Below, piece after piece: positions 7,262 to 17,100 of a stretch of 64,000 bases of DNA. The stretch is from Marinoscillum sp040222955 (GTDB taxonomy: Bacteria > Bacteroidota > Bacteroidia > Cytophagales > Cyclobacteriaceae), in the NCBI RefSeq assembly GCF_040222955.1, contig NZ_JAVKCA010000024.1, positions 12,134-76,133 of the forward strand, given 5' to 3'. The notes below the pieces were generated by a model. The model did no database searches. It was not told the DNA's origin and saw only the letters and a program-made list of their open reading frames with translations. The number at the start of each line of letters is the position of its first letter. Positions within the stretch are counted from its first letter, which is position 1. The position numbers and the translations under genes are program-made.

Positions 7262-8212
7262 TTACAGGAACGCAACATTGAGTAGCCCTTTGGATCCAGC
7301 ATAATCCATGGCACTGGAGTATGGATAATATTCAGCTTCGTATACCAGGCCCTCTGTCACCGGATTATTATGGCTCAAGCAATATTTGTGTGGGTTAACA
7401 CTATATAGTATATTTTGTAAAACCGATTAATACACTTGTGAATTCAGAAAAGTAAGGACGTAAAGGCGGGCGGGACATCCAAGCCTTGCCCGGCCGGGAC
7501 AAGTGTGAATCATTTTGACTCCAACAATTTCCAAAAAAAACCAAACACTATGAGTCAAAATGATTTTTTGTGTGCGACCGGCTAGGTTGGTGCCTCTGTC
7601 ATCTAACCAATTGTTTTCTTTGCCTAAGCGGCCCGACCTACGCGGCTCGGGGCAAGCAAAGAAAATGAAGGGTAAGTAGCCAATCAATTAGATTGAGGTA
7701 TATTAAGGTTTCAGATCACTTCCTCACCATCCATCTTTAATGCAATCTCCCCACAGGAATTCTGCTTGATCCATTATTATGCAAATAGTCCAATCGTTGA
7801 TCTTTCATCTCGTTGGTTGATAATTCAACCGGCCGATTATCTTGCTGCCAAAACTGATACTTTACATTATTGCTATTCTTCTCTCCTGCCGATCGAAACA
7901 GCCACAGCATCCAATTTTTCCTGCTCTCCTGCAAGTTCTCCTCTATCTCTTTCAGTATTTTCTTGCTGGTAAATTTCTTAAAGTCCCTCAGGATCTCAGA
8001 GAGATTGCCACCTTCCTGAGCAGCAACGATGAGATGAACGTGATTGGACATCACACACCATGCATACAAGATCAAACCCTTTTCGTTTTGACAATACCGT
8101 AAAGACTCCACAATTATATCTTTATACAATGGTCTGGATTCCACCCATTGAACAGTGCAAAGGTGATAAAGTGGGGGGCCTTATGATCTGATATCGTGTA
8201 CTTTGAAGGCAT
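7262..8212 (-). pseudogene. REP-associated tyrosine transposase (IS200-like/RAYT), frameshifted and split by a 401-bp insertion
   Basis: The original gene starts at ATG 8212-8210 (MPSKYTISDHKAPHFITFA) and meets a one-base deletion near 8150-8165. It continues VQWVESRPLYKDIIVESL with the HUH motif SNHVHLIV and the segment QFWQQDNRPVEL, and reaches DYLHNN at 7773. There a 401-bp element interrupts it. The frame resumes at 7371 as NPVTEGLVYEAEYYPYSS and AMDYAGSKGLLNVAFL, then TAA at 7264-7262. Removing the insert and one 8-bp duplicate and restoring one base gives 181 codons, a normal RAYT length. As it stands only 7737-8144 is an open frame, ending in a false tail (GSSRIPVGRLH) read from the insert. 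REP-like palindromes flank it. Confidence 0.85.
7372..7772. mobile_element. 401-bp MITE-like element inserted in the RAYT gene
   Basis: Flanked by the direct repeat ATTATTAT (7364-7371 and 7773-7780); the next base, G, also matches, so 9 bp is possible. The terminal inverted repeats are 23 bp with 18 matches: left end 7372-7394 begins GGCTCAAGCA, right end reversed begins GGATCAAGCA (7772-7750). It contains no transposase. Inside are an inverted repeat (AATCATTTTGACTC at 7508-7521 and GAGTCAAAATGATT at 7552-7565) and a GC-rich segment around 7620-7665. An 86-codon frame at 7427-7687 is low-complexity and not gene-like. It would be mobilised in trans by a transposase recognising these ends; ends starting GG with an 8-bp duplication resemble IS1595-type elements, but that is a guess. 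Confidence 0.8.
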
Positions 8213-8291
8213 TCACCAGGTTATTAAACCTGATTAAGATTTCCTTTTCCTCTGGCTGCAATTACTGAAGCTTCTATCCTCCTTATTTTGC

Positions 8292-8349
8292 CAGTTACAA
8301 ACTGACCACTTATTTTTAGGCTTAAGTTACGCTCCGCTAAACTTAAGCC
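8292..8349. repeat. Pair of REP-like hairpins upstream of the RAYT gene
   Basis: The first hairpin is CAGTT/AACTG around ACA (8292-8304). The second is GGCTTAAGTT (8319-8328) with AACTTAAGCC (8340-8349) around an 11-base loop. The same two-hairpin order recurs at 4529-4570. This copy lies between the RAYT start and the stop of the MORN lipoprotein gene, where it could also act as a 3' stem-loop of that operon. Confidence 0.65.
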
Positions 8350-8384
8350 AGGGTGGGCTTCATACTTTTGTCTACTATTAATTT

Positions 8385-9098
8385 TCACTGATTTGGGGTA
8401 TTCTCCAGATTCTTCTTTGATATAATGTATTCCCCCAATGAGTCATATTGATGTGCTATTTGCCACTTTCCTTCTTTAAACAACACACTATCCTTAATTG
8501 AACCATTAGAATAATTCCTAACAAACCACCCAATCCTATCACCATCCTCATATTCTCCAACCTCATCTATTGTACCATCTTCAAAGTAAACGGTGTATTT
8601 CCCATTTCTTAATTCACCCTCTCTTTCTTCATCTATGAACAACTTCCCGTTGGGGTGGTAAACCTTAAACCAAGTCTTCACACCATCCTGATAAGTTGTG
8701 GTTGTGTACAAATTACCCAAACTATCATACTCAATCAGATCTCCATCAATTTTTCCATTTAAATATTTGAAAGTCTTGTTCAAATTGCCATCATCAAAGA
8801 ATATCTCTACTGGCCCTTCAAGAGTATCGTTTGAGTAGCCATATTTTCTTTTGACCATACCATTTGAATAGTAATCAGTTGCATTACCATTAAGAAGCCC
8901 GTTCTGATAGTTTAGAGATCGCTTTAATTGACCTTCTTCATAGTATTCCTGGAACACGCCATGTAGCTTATCATCCTTGAGCTCCCCCTTAGCTAACAAA
9001 TTACCATTCGGATAATGCTCTTCCTTGATCTCATATTTTGAACATGCCAAAACACCTAGTAGTATCAATATTATGACAATAGATTTTCTATTTCCCAT
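8385..9098 (-). CDS. MORN-repeat lipoprotein, YwqK-like; possible RHS immunity protein
   Basis: 237 residues with lipobox GVLAC (Cys19) after a hydrophobic signal. The rest is a run of about eight MORN_2 repeats of the form YxNGxL...G..(K/G)..G (for example HYPNGNLLAKGELKDD, YYSNGMVKRKYGYSND, FFDDGNLNKTFKYLNG), each about 22 residues. This is the YwqK architecture, often annotated as the antitoxin partner of polymorphic toxins. Its start overlaps the stop of the RHS gene by 11 bases, so the two are translationally coupled. I infer that it is a membrane-anchored immunity or accessory protein for the RHS C-terminal domain. MORN_2 lipoproteins also occur alone in Bacteroidota, so the immunity role is not proven. 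Confidence 0.75.
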   Translation of the reverse strand: MGNRKSIVIILILLGVLACSKYEIKEEHYPNGNLLAKGELKDDKLHGVFQEYYEEGQLKRSLNYQNGLLNGNATDYYSNGMVKRKYGYSNDTLEGPVEIFFDDGNLNKTFKYLNGKIDGDLIEYDSLGNLYTTTTYQDGVKTWFKVYHPNGKLFIDEEREGELRNGKYTVYFEDGTIDEVGEYEDGDRIGWFVRNYSNGSIKDSVLFKEGKWQIAHQYDSLGEYIISKKNLENTPNQ

Positions 9099-12000
9099 TC
9101 TTCAAATAATAAGATGCAGAATCTGCGTCAAAATAATCAGATGTATCCCTCAAATGTCTGTAATACGGACGTCCTTTTTCCTGCGGATTCATCTCAATGC
9201 TATCTCCAAAGTTCGGAACATTGTGCCATTTTCCAGTGGGATAGCTACTTTTCACTACGCCATTTACAACCTTGGTTGCAGTAGCCTGATCCATCACAAT
9301 TTCAGTGACTTTACCTCCAAATTCAAATAAGTATATACCGTCTGATAAAAATCCGGCTAATTGCTTAACTGTTGAATTTGGCATTGGGGTTCTACCATCC
9401 CATTTGAAGGTTTTGCCGTTTTCTCTGAAATCCACTAAACCCTCTGCAGGATCGATTATTGCATGTGACGCCTTTCCTTTTCTCTGCAGAAAGATAGGTT
9501 CTCCTGTAAGTCCTCCAGATGAATTATAAAACTCAATTCCGCCCCCGGCTTCTGTCAAACGATAAACCAGTTCATCAACCCAATTCCAAGCACTTCCTGA
9601 AACCTCAACCTCATCCAGGCAATTACCATCCTTACATGGATCGGTTCCTCCAGTATTCGCGTTATCACCATTGCCATTAGCACTTCCAGCTATGTATGGA
9701 ATGAAACCAAATTGCCTTTCAAACATATTCAAATAGTCCTTGACATCCCTTGCTGGATCACCTGTTTTTCCACCACCCTCGTTTGGATCGTCAGGAAACA
9801 TTCCACTTGGGTCATTCAATCTTATCGGATTATTAAATGTGTAGTGATATGGCGTCCAACTATCCATTGCTTCAGTTAATGGGTCAATTGTGCTAAACCT
9901 TCCCAAGGCCGCATCATACATTCGAGTATCAAAATCGAGCATTGCCCATTCCTTTTGTTCTTCCTTATTTCCGAACTTATAAAGGTTTTCAGTCCCCGAT
10001 GTGAAAGAGTTAAAGGTAAGCCCGAAGGGATAGTAATCATCTACCTGCATCACCTCAGACGCTACATAGGAATGGGTGGTGGTGGAGGCAGAGTGAATGG
10101 CCAGCTTCACGTCATCAAAATACGCCATCCCCTGGGTACATTTTAGGCTCACATACAGGGTGCCATCATCGGGTGCGGTAAGGCCGTTGGTGGTCCACTC
10201 CGCATAAGTGGGGGTAGCGGTGTAGAGGTTGTGATAGTCCTCCCGGGAGGCCAGTATGGTAGACTGCCCAGCCCCGTTCACTACTTTTAGTTCCATGTAA
10301 GCACGGTCTGTACTGTAGTACCTATTGCCATACCAGGCAGTGAAGTCTATCACATCGCCACTCTTTACACTGTAGGTCTGGGTAAAGCCCCCCCCACCCG
10401 CCACCTGCAGGCTGGTGGGTGCAGAACGTACGTAGGTAGAAAATAAGTTGGAGGTATTATTCGCAGCACCAGCAAAGGATGGATTTTCGTAAGCCGTGAA
10501 GTGATACTCATAGTTGAACTCCAGTGGCTCGGTGATGTCATAGGAAGCTTCAGTCACCCCGGGCCTGAAAGTGGACCTCACATTTCCCAGGTGATCTTTC
10601 AGGTCGTACTCATAGCCTCCTCCTCCAAAGCGGTATCGCCCTTCTGTATGCTGTAAAAACTGTAAAGTAGATGCAGATTCACCCACATCCTTGGTATACT
10701 GAAATCCACCCACATAGTCCATCTCCAAGCCAGTGTTGGTTTCCTTTCGCAGCTTCACGCCTCCACTACTATAGGTATATTTCACCCACCTGCCATCTGA
10801 AAATGATACGGTCTGAGGCAGATTTAAGTAATTGTAACTGATCTCGGCTATCCCTTTGTTTTGGTCGCTGATCATGTTGCCGTTATGATCATAGGAGTAT
10901 TCTGTGGTCATGCTAGCACCGTTCACAAAGCCATCCTCTACGGTCAGGCTTGCTCCATCCACAGCATCTTGCACAGCCAGGAGCTGATTGCCATTTGCGT
11001 AAGTATACGTTAGGTTGTCAATGAGGCTATTGGCCCTTGATCTGCTAAGTCCCAGGATGTTTCCGTTGAGGTCATAGGATATGCTACCTACGCTAAAATG
11101 CCCGACATCCGGCATACCTGTATTGTACACGGCGCTGGTGAGTCGGTTGAGTTTATCATAGGTGAATGTATACTTTTGGCTTTCCAGGCCGCCGGATACC
11201 GTACCGCTGGCCCAGCTCATTTCTCCAATATTTCCGTTCCAGAAACCGGCTGTTTCGTATCGGAGTTCCATTCCAAACCAATCATGTGGATCATTTACGA
11301 CCGCACCACCATTGATGGTGGTGAGCCAGCCTCGCTCGTTGTATCTATAATCCACCTTTTGGGCATATGTCGTTTGGCTGGTTGAATGTAAATCTTTCTG
11401 TACCATCTCACCTATTGCATTATAGTTGAGTTTTGACAGACTGATCACTCCTCCATCGTCTACCTGATGATCTACCCTTAAGAGCCTATCCATGTGGTCA
11501 TAAACATAGGTCTCTGAGGCTACTACCTCCAAAGGATCAGATAAATTGTGGGTAATCTCCATCTCTTCCAATCGGTCATGTACCTCGTTGCGATAGGTAT
11601 TGGTAACCCTATCTACTTCCCCCAGATAATTATCTGATATCGAAGCGATCAGTCGGTATTTAGCATCAAAGTAGCTAACACTCTTCAGGAAAATATCTTC
11701 TTCCAAAACACGACTCATGCTTCCGGTAACCTGATCTGGTGCGAGAACCTGCCCGGCAGCATACTCAAAGTTCGGCCCCCATGAAAGATCTAAAAGAAAG
11801 TCATAGGTGTCGTAATATGTTACAGCATACACGTCTGTCGCCTGTATTTGTGGAAATGACAAATTGGTATAACCATAGCATGCGCTGGATCCGTCATACA
11901 TCTCGTCAGAAGCTGCTTCCGCCAGAGTTCTCAGATCTTCCACACTCTCTGACAAACCGATCACACCAGTGAGTATTGGACGATTGTACTCATCATATTT

Positions 12001-14139
12001 GGTGAAGGACCACTGAGGAGTAGGCTGGATATTCTGAGTACTTGCATGAAAAAAGGAAGTCCCTAGTGCCTGAAACTCGAATGACGGGGACAAAATTAAG
12101 GAACCATTGTTGATCACCTGATAATTAGTTCCCTTATACTCGGTGATGGTTTTGGTCACGCCATTGATCACTTCAGTGTTGGTCACAGAGCGTTGGTTTC
12201 CGTCCTGAGTGAGTACAAGTCTATCGCGCTCATCATAGATCATATACACCCAATCAGCTCCGGGTACCTTTTTTTCAATCATTCGGTTATTCTTATCGTA
12301 TTTGTACTGAAAAAACCATTGATCTCTGAATGATTGATTGTTGACTTCTGCCCAGGAGCCACTCATTAGGCTTACGGCTTGTGGAGGGATGACCAATGCG
12401 AGTTGATCATACTCATCATATACATAGTAAGTAAGCGCATAGCCGCTTTCAGTCTGCACCGCCTTCACTCTTATGTTACCGCCAAAGTCTTTGTACTCCT
12501 TTGTGAGGTTTCCCTCCTCATCTGAGGTATTGGTTACCCACCACTCATTATCGAGTGCATTACCTACTGTGACCATATAATCCACTTTGAGTAGTGTAAG
12601 GCGCTTAAGATTATCGGTGGCACTGTAAGGAAGATGAGTAAAGGTTGTTTCGCGGCCTTGTCCAATCATCCATTTCCCTGAAGCGGCAGTTGCCTTGACC
12701 CTATTGAGTGGGGAGTTGTCATATACCGTATAGCTAAATGGATAGTCATTTGAAGCCATGTCCTCATTGGGATTTTCGTAGAACTCCTGAAGGTCAAGAA
12801 AGGGGTCATTTTGTATAGCTCCAGAATTCGTAGATGACTCATAAGGCAGAAAGCCGCGGATCTCTCGACCCACCTGGTCATACTCATGCACCTGTACCAT
12901 ATCACGAACATTTGGAGAAGCCTTCTTATTGATATTTTGGAAAGGCCTTCCCAAGCCATCGTAGCCCGCTATGGTCTTCACGACATCCTCAGGACTAGCC
13001 GCATTCAGGTTGGCAACCTCCGCTTCTGTTTTGTAACTATAGGTGATTACCTTGTTTAATTTCGAATCAATCTGGCTGGTAAAGTCATAAATGGAAAGAT
13101 CAGGCACTTGGACGGAGACTGCCTTACTAAAGCATCCACCGTAGACATTCCTTGACCTGATGTAATATGTTTTGCCATATTCAGATTCTCCTAAAGTTAA
13201 GAAGTTTGCAGGTATGCTGACATCCTCAGATTTCGGATCAGTCATCCAAAAGTACTCATAGTTGGAGTCATTGGTATTCTGAGGATTTAGAGTAATACTA
13301 CCGTTATTGTTCCTATAAGCTGTTGGTTGGTTAGGAATACTGTAATTTGGATTGCCCACGGAAATAGGTACATCCTGTGAATAATATGTGCCATCAGCTC
13401 GAAAGGCCGTTACCCGGATGGTGGTAGATTGTGTGATTTTCGGTGTGGTGTAAGTGGGGTTAACTGAGAGCAGTACCCCCGAACTTAAGTCTACCCAGGT
13501 ATACGCTACAGAAGTAGGTTCATAAGCTGTGAGTGTGGTGGCGTTTCCATAGCATACCGAGAGGTCTCCAATTAATACAAATTCCTGAAAATCTATTTCC
13601 ACAGTACCATATGCGTATTTTATTTCACCACAAGCATTGACCACCACTATTCGATATTCCCTGGGCTGCTGTATATTCAAGCCATTCGCTACAGAGAGTA
13701 CCGTATTTGTGGTATTGATGCTTTGCCATGAATCCGAAGATCCCAGGGGTCGAGATTCCCACCGCTGAACACTCCCTGACACACCAGTGGCTACAAGTTG
13801 GGCACTATTATCATTCGGTTGGATAAAAATATTCTGAATCGTACCTGCCACATCTCTGGAGGAAACCGTTACTGTGGTAGAGACGGTGCCGCATGAGCAA
13901 GCAAAATCAATCCCGTATGTACCGGGAGTAGATCCCCAGGTCACAGTATTACCCGAAAAAGAATTATTCCCACCAGCAACATACCCAAGTGAACACCCGG
14001 AAGCTCCGGTGACCCAATAAGTCACTGACTGTCCAGTACAAACATTGGTACTTCCTCCAATGAACGCACCAGAGCACTGAGCGAATGAAATATTAGCCCC
14101 AGTGACAATAAAAATGAAAAAATAAGCTAAATATCTCAT
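9088..14139 (-). CDS. Large secreted RHS-repeat protein with variable C-terminal domain
   Basis: 1683 residues. A signal peptide (about 1-20, ending SFAQ) precedes two Ig-like beta domains (about 20-340, with SxxCxGxxxT motifs). A DUF6443-like segment (TYSYKTEAEVANL, GYDGLGRPFQ) spans roughly 360-510. Many YD/RHS repeats follow (YDERDRLVLT, YDHMDRLLRVDH, YDKLNRLTSA). The RHS-associated core ends near 1446 with RMYDAALGRFSTIDPLTE and NNPIRLNDPSG. After DPSG comes an unmatched tail of about 237 residues in the position where polymorphic toxins carry their effector. By analogy to BC-type toxins the core forms a shell around that tail. Start is six bases after the upstream RHS-like gene; the MORN gene overlaps its stop. 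No enzymatic motif is recognised in the tail. Confidence 0.85.
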   Translation of the reverse strand: MRYLAYFFIFIVTGANISFAQCSGAFIGGSTNVCTGQSVTYWVTGASGCSLGYVAGGNNSFSGNTVTWGSTPGTYGIDFACSCGTVSTTVTVSSRDVAGTIQNIFIQPNDNSAQLVATGVSGSVQRWESRPLGSSDSWQSINTTNTVLSVANGLNIQQPREYRIVVVNACGEIKYAYGTVEIDFQEFVLIGDLSVCYGNATTLTAYEPTSVAYTWVDLSSGVLLSVNPTYTTPKITQSTTIRVTAFRADGTYYSQDVPISVGNPNYSIPNQPTAYRNNNGSITLNPQNTNDSNYEYFWMTDPKSEDVSIPANFLTLGESEYGKTYYIRSRNVYGGCFSKAVSVQVPDLSIYDFTSQIDSKLNKVITYSYKTEAEVANLNAASPEDVVKTIAGYDGLGRPFQNINKKASPNVRDMVQVHEYDQVGREIRGFLPYESSTNSGAIQNDPFLDLQEFYENPNEDMASNDYPFSYTVYDNSPLNRVKATAASGKWMIGQGRETTFTHLPYSATDNLKRLTLLKVDYMVTVGNALDNEWWVTNTSDEEGNLTKEYKDFGGNIRVKAVQTESGYALTYYVYDEYDQLALVIPPQAVSLMSGSWAEVNNQSFRDQWFFQYKYDKNNRMIEKKVPGADWVYMIYDERDRLVLTQDGNQRSVTNTEVINGVTKTITEYKGTNYQVINNGSLILSPSFEFQALGTSFFHASTQNIQPTPQWSFTKYDEYNRPILTGVIGLSESVEDLRTLAEAASDEMYDGSSACYGYTNLSFPQIQATDVYAVTYYDTYDFLLDLSWGPNFEYAAGQVLAPDQVTGSMSRVLEEDIFLKSVSYFDAKYRLIASISDNYLGEVDRVTNTYRNEVHDRLEEMEITHNLSDPLEVVASETYVYDHMDRLLRVDHQVDDGGVISLSKLNYNAIGEMVQKDLHSTSQTTYAQKVDYRYNERGWLTTINGGAVVNDPHDWFGMELRYETAGFWNGNIGEMSWASGTVSGGLESQKYTFTYDKLNRLTSAVYNTGMPDVGHFSVGSISYDLNGNILGLSRSRANSLIDNLTYTYANGNQLLAVQDAVDGASLTVEDGFVNGASMTTEYSYDHNGNMISDQNKGIAEISYNYLNLPQTVSFSDGRWVKYTYSSGGVKLRKETNTGLEMDYVGGFQYTKDVGESASTLQFLQHTEGRYRFGGGGYEYDLKDHLGNVRSTFRPGVTEASYDITEPLEFNYEYHFTAYENPSFAGAANNTSNLFSTYVRSAPTSLQVAGGGGFTQTYSVKSGDVIDFTAWYGNRYYSTDRAYMELKVVNGAGQSTILASREDYHNLYTATPTYAEWTTNGLTAPDDGTLYVSLKCTQGMAYFDDVKLAIHSASTTTHSYVASEVMQVDDYYPFGLTFNSFTSGTENLYKFGNKEEQKEWAMLDFDTRMYDAALGRFSTIDPLTEAMDSWTPYHYTFNNPIRLNDPSGMFPDDPNEGGGKTGDPARDVKDYLNMFERQFGFIPYIAGSANGNGDNANTGGTDPCKDGNCLDEVEVSGSAWNWVDELVYRLTEAGGGIEFYNSSGGLTGEPIFLQRKGKASHAIIDPAEGLVDFRENGKTFKWDGRTPMPNSTVKQLAGFLSDGIYLFEFGGKVTEIVMDQATATKVVNGVVKSSYPTGKWHNVPNFGDSIEMNPQEKGRPYYRHLRDTSDYFDADSASYYLKNGK

Positions 14140-14144
14140 GACAA

Positions 14145-17100
14145 CTAGTTGGCGGATTGATAGATAATTTTCTTCAAAGTGTGGCTATTCCCATTGGCTA
14201 ATTCCATCACGAATTTCTCAACCCTTCCTAACCCGTCATACTCAAACTCCTCTGCGGCACCATTAATCTGCTTTTTGTAAACGACTCCTTTCAGAGGATC
14301 GTACAGAAAGGTTGATACCCGCAAGCCTGATCCTTCCAAAGGGGCCAAAAATGTACTGATGGTTCCATTATCAAATTCATCCATAATGCCCGATACTCCT
14401 TCAGGGTCCCCGGTGAGAGTCACTATTGCATCAAACTCACTGCCTTGGACAATTGCGACTGGAAAATTTCCTCCATAGGCCCACAGAACTGTATATGGCA
14501 CCAAATCCCTACCAACAAACTCTTTAGGCTTCCCATTGGTATAGTAACTAATGGCCATTGTGGGATACCAGTTCCCATTTTGATCCCAAGCTTTTATGGT
14601 GTCAAGGTGCGCTACACCATCGTCCCCATAATACAAAAACCTTGTTCCTCCGACCTTTGAGCCGTTCTTGTATTCGACTTTTTCAATCAATGTTTGATGA
14701 CGATTTTGTGTGAGGAGCTCCGGGGGCACCAACTCAGGAACATCAAGCGGATAACTATATTCGGTTTTATAGGATTCACCAGATTTCATCTCTTTGGCAT
14801 CCTCTGTCAGCATTTGATAGTGCGCCGGGCTATAGGTGTAATTTGTCTTGGTCTCCAAAAACTCCGTAACATCTCCCGGATTATAAATCTTTTCCGTCTT
14901 CTCGGTTAGGTACTTCCAAAGTCGTCTTTCTTTCGAAAACTTAAAATATAAATCTGGTACCGGCGATTGAGCCTCTAAATCGTAGGTGTCACAATTCTCC
15001 AAATAATAGTGCAAAAAGTAAGCTGACTCAAGCTCTTGAGTTTCATAAACGAAATCTACTTGTTTTACCATGCGACCATCTATATCCCGGTAAACCTCTC
15101 TGTTTAAATAACCATTCTCCTCTGCATTGGTAATGATGGGGCTATTTGGAATAAACTTATTCGATGGGTCGTCAGGAGTGTTTTCATAAAAATGCTCAAT
15201 AGCCCCCCCCTCGCCATACTCCCCAAAATATTCAGTAACCTTATCATACCCCACAAAATGTCCTTTGGCAGAGGTTCCTAACGGTACGTTTGATTCACTA
15301 TTTACATAAAACCTCGTAACACCGTATTTGTGATTATCCTTTGAAATATCAGGGAAGAAGATTCCATAAACATACCGTGGGTAGGTCATCAATCTTCCCG
15401 ATGAAATGGGCTTTCCTGAAATATTAACATTGTTATATTCGAACCTCCGGATAATCTTTTTATCCGGTCTAATACCGTCCGAATGCTCAATTTTCTTAAT
15501 CCTGAGTCCAGCCATTTTTGAACTCGTATTTACCAATTCAGATGAGGTGCTGACACCATGATCCAGAGTAAATGATACCGAAGGAAATAAATTGTTCTTA
15601 ATGACCGACTTAACAAGGTACTTCCCTGGTTGCAGAATTTTCTTGACTTTTAAATTAATTCCACAAACCCTTGTTCCATTTGAACCTGAAGCCATGGTTT
15701 TGTAAATAATGGGTGAATCACACGGGCCTGTATAATCATCATCAGCGCAAAGAAAATCAGCAAACATTCTGGTAAATGATCCACCACCACTAGAGACATG
15801 AATTAGCTCAAAGTACTTCTCACTATAATTTTCGGTTTCCAATGTACACGTCGATTGACTGGATGGATCCGTAGAGAAACAATTTTCAGGCCCTCCACAA
15901 TAAAGAGATAAATTGAATTCCACCTCACGACCAGCTCCAGCCACTTCAAACGCGGCATAATCATCCCCTTGAAGACTAATAAAAGTAGAAGACTTTGAAT
16001 TTATTGATGACGTCTCTACGTTAACATCATTACTCTCGAAAAAAAAGTTGGTTGTACCTCCAGTGGGGTAGGTAATTGAATTGAGCACCCAGGCCTTGGC
16101 ATAGAGCTCATTCGGCTCCCTGTTAGCACCACTTCTCACTTCAAGCAAAGCATTATTTGCATAATAAGATATCGATGGTGTTAAGCGGGCTTGATCTCCC
16201 GCACCATTGGCATATCCCCAGTGATCTCTGGAAAAACTAATTTTATGAGGCAATCCATTAGCTTCATAACCAAAAACATGTGGATTATCACTAATACCCC
16301 CTCCTTCATGCCTCAAGCTTAACAATTTCAATCTCTTGGCTAAATAATCCGGGGCTCCTCCTGAGTTAAAATAATTAAAGTCAAACGTCCATCTCTCTTT
16401 CTCCTGACCTGTTCTATCTAATAGCTGGATGAAATCCAATTTTTGTGCTGCATCATGAACGTAGCCAGTCGCCCCATCTGTATGCAAAGCCAGATCAGCA
16501 CGATCGCTGGTTACAAACTTCAAAGACCCTGAAGAAAACGAAATCTCATCCAAGTACTTACTAAACGAAGTAAGCAAGCTACCAGAGAGTGATAGAGACA
16601 TTCCGATGTTAATAGCAGGAAAAGGTCCTGTTAGGGCATCGGGAAGACAGCCCACATCCACAGATAATGAATACCCGTCATCTTGCTGTATATAGAAATG
16701 TTCAGCTTCAATGTTCTCGCTATTCGCGTCAAATAAAGCACAATCAGAGGACTCATCGATTCCTCCATATGTACCTGGTATATTGTTATATGTTTGAGTT
16801 TCGCTAAAATTTGGTGCCGATCTCAAGCAAAAGGTGTTTCCGTCAGGATCAGAGTCTTTATAACTAAATGATACCTCACTCCCATTAGGAGAGACAATTT
16901 TAGTCAGGTACCATGTGGAAATATAAGGATCGCTTGCAGCGTATGGAATTTCCACAAATGGAACACTAAACTTATCACTAAATGATCCCTCTGTATACAA
17001 AACTTGAGAAAATTCCTTTTCTCTGAACTGATAATTAAATCCATCGGGAGTCACAATATCCCATGTAAGGTTGTCAGTGTTAAGTGTAATCTTGTAATTG

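Noticed and set aside
7427..7687. 86-codon open frame on the minus strand inside the 401-bp insertion
   Set aside because: Low-complexity and Arg/Pro/Gly/Cys-rich, spans the internal inverted repeats of the element, and has no homology pattern of a transposase. It is a chance frame of the MITE.
15644..16243. Search for a transposase or phage insertion inside the long RHS genes
   Set aside because: Both RHS frames are uninterrupted, and the repeats seen are the normal YD repeats.
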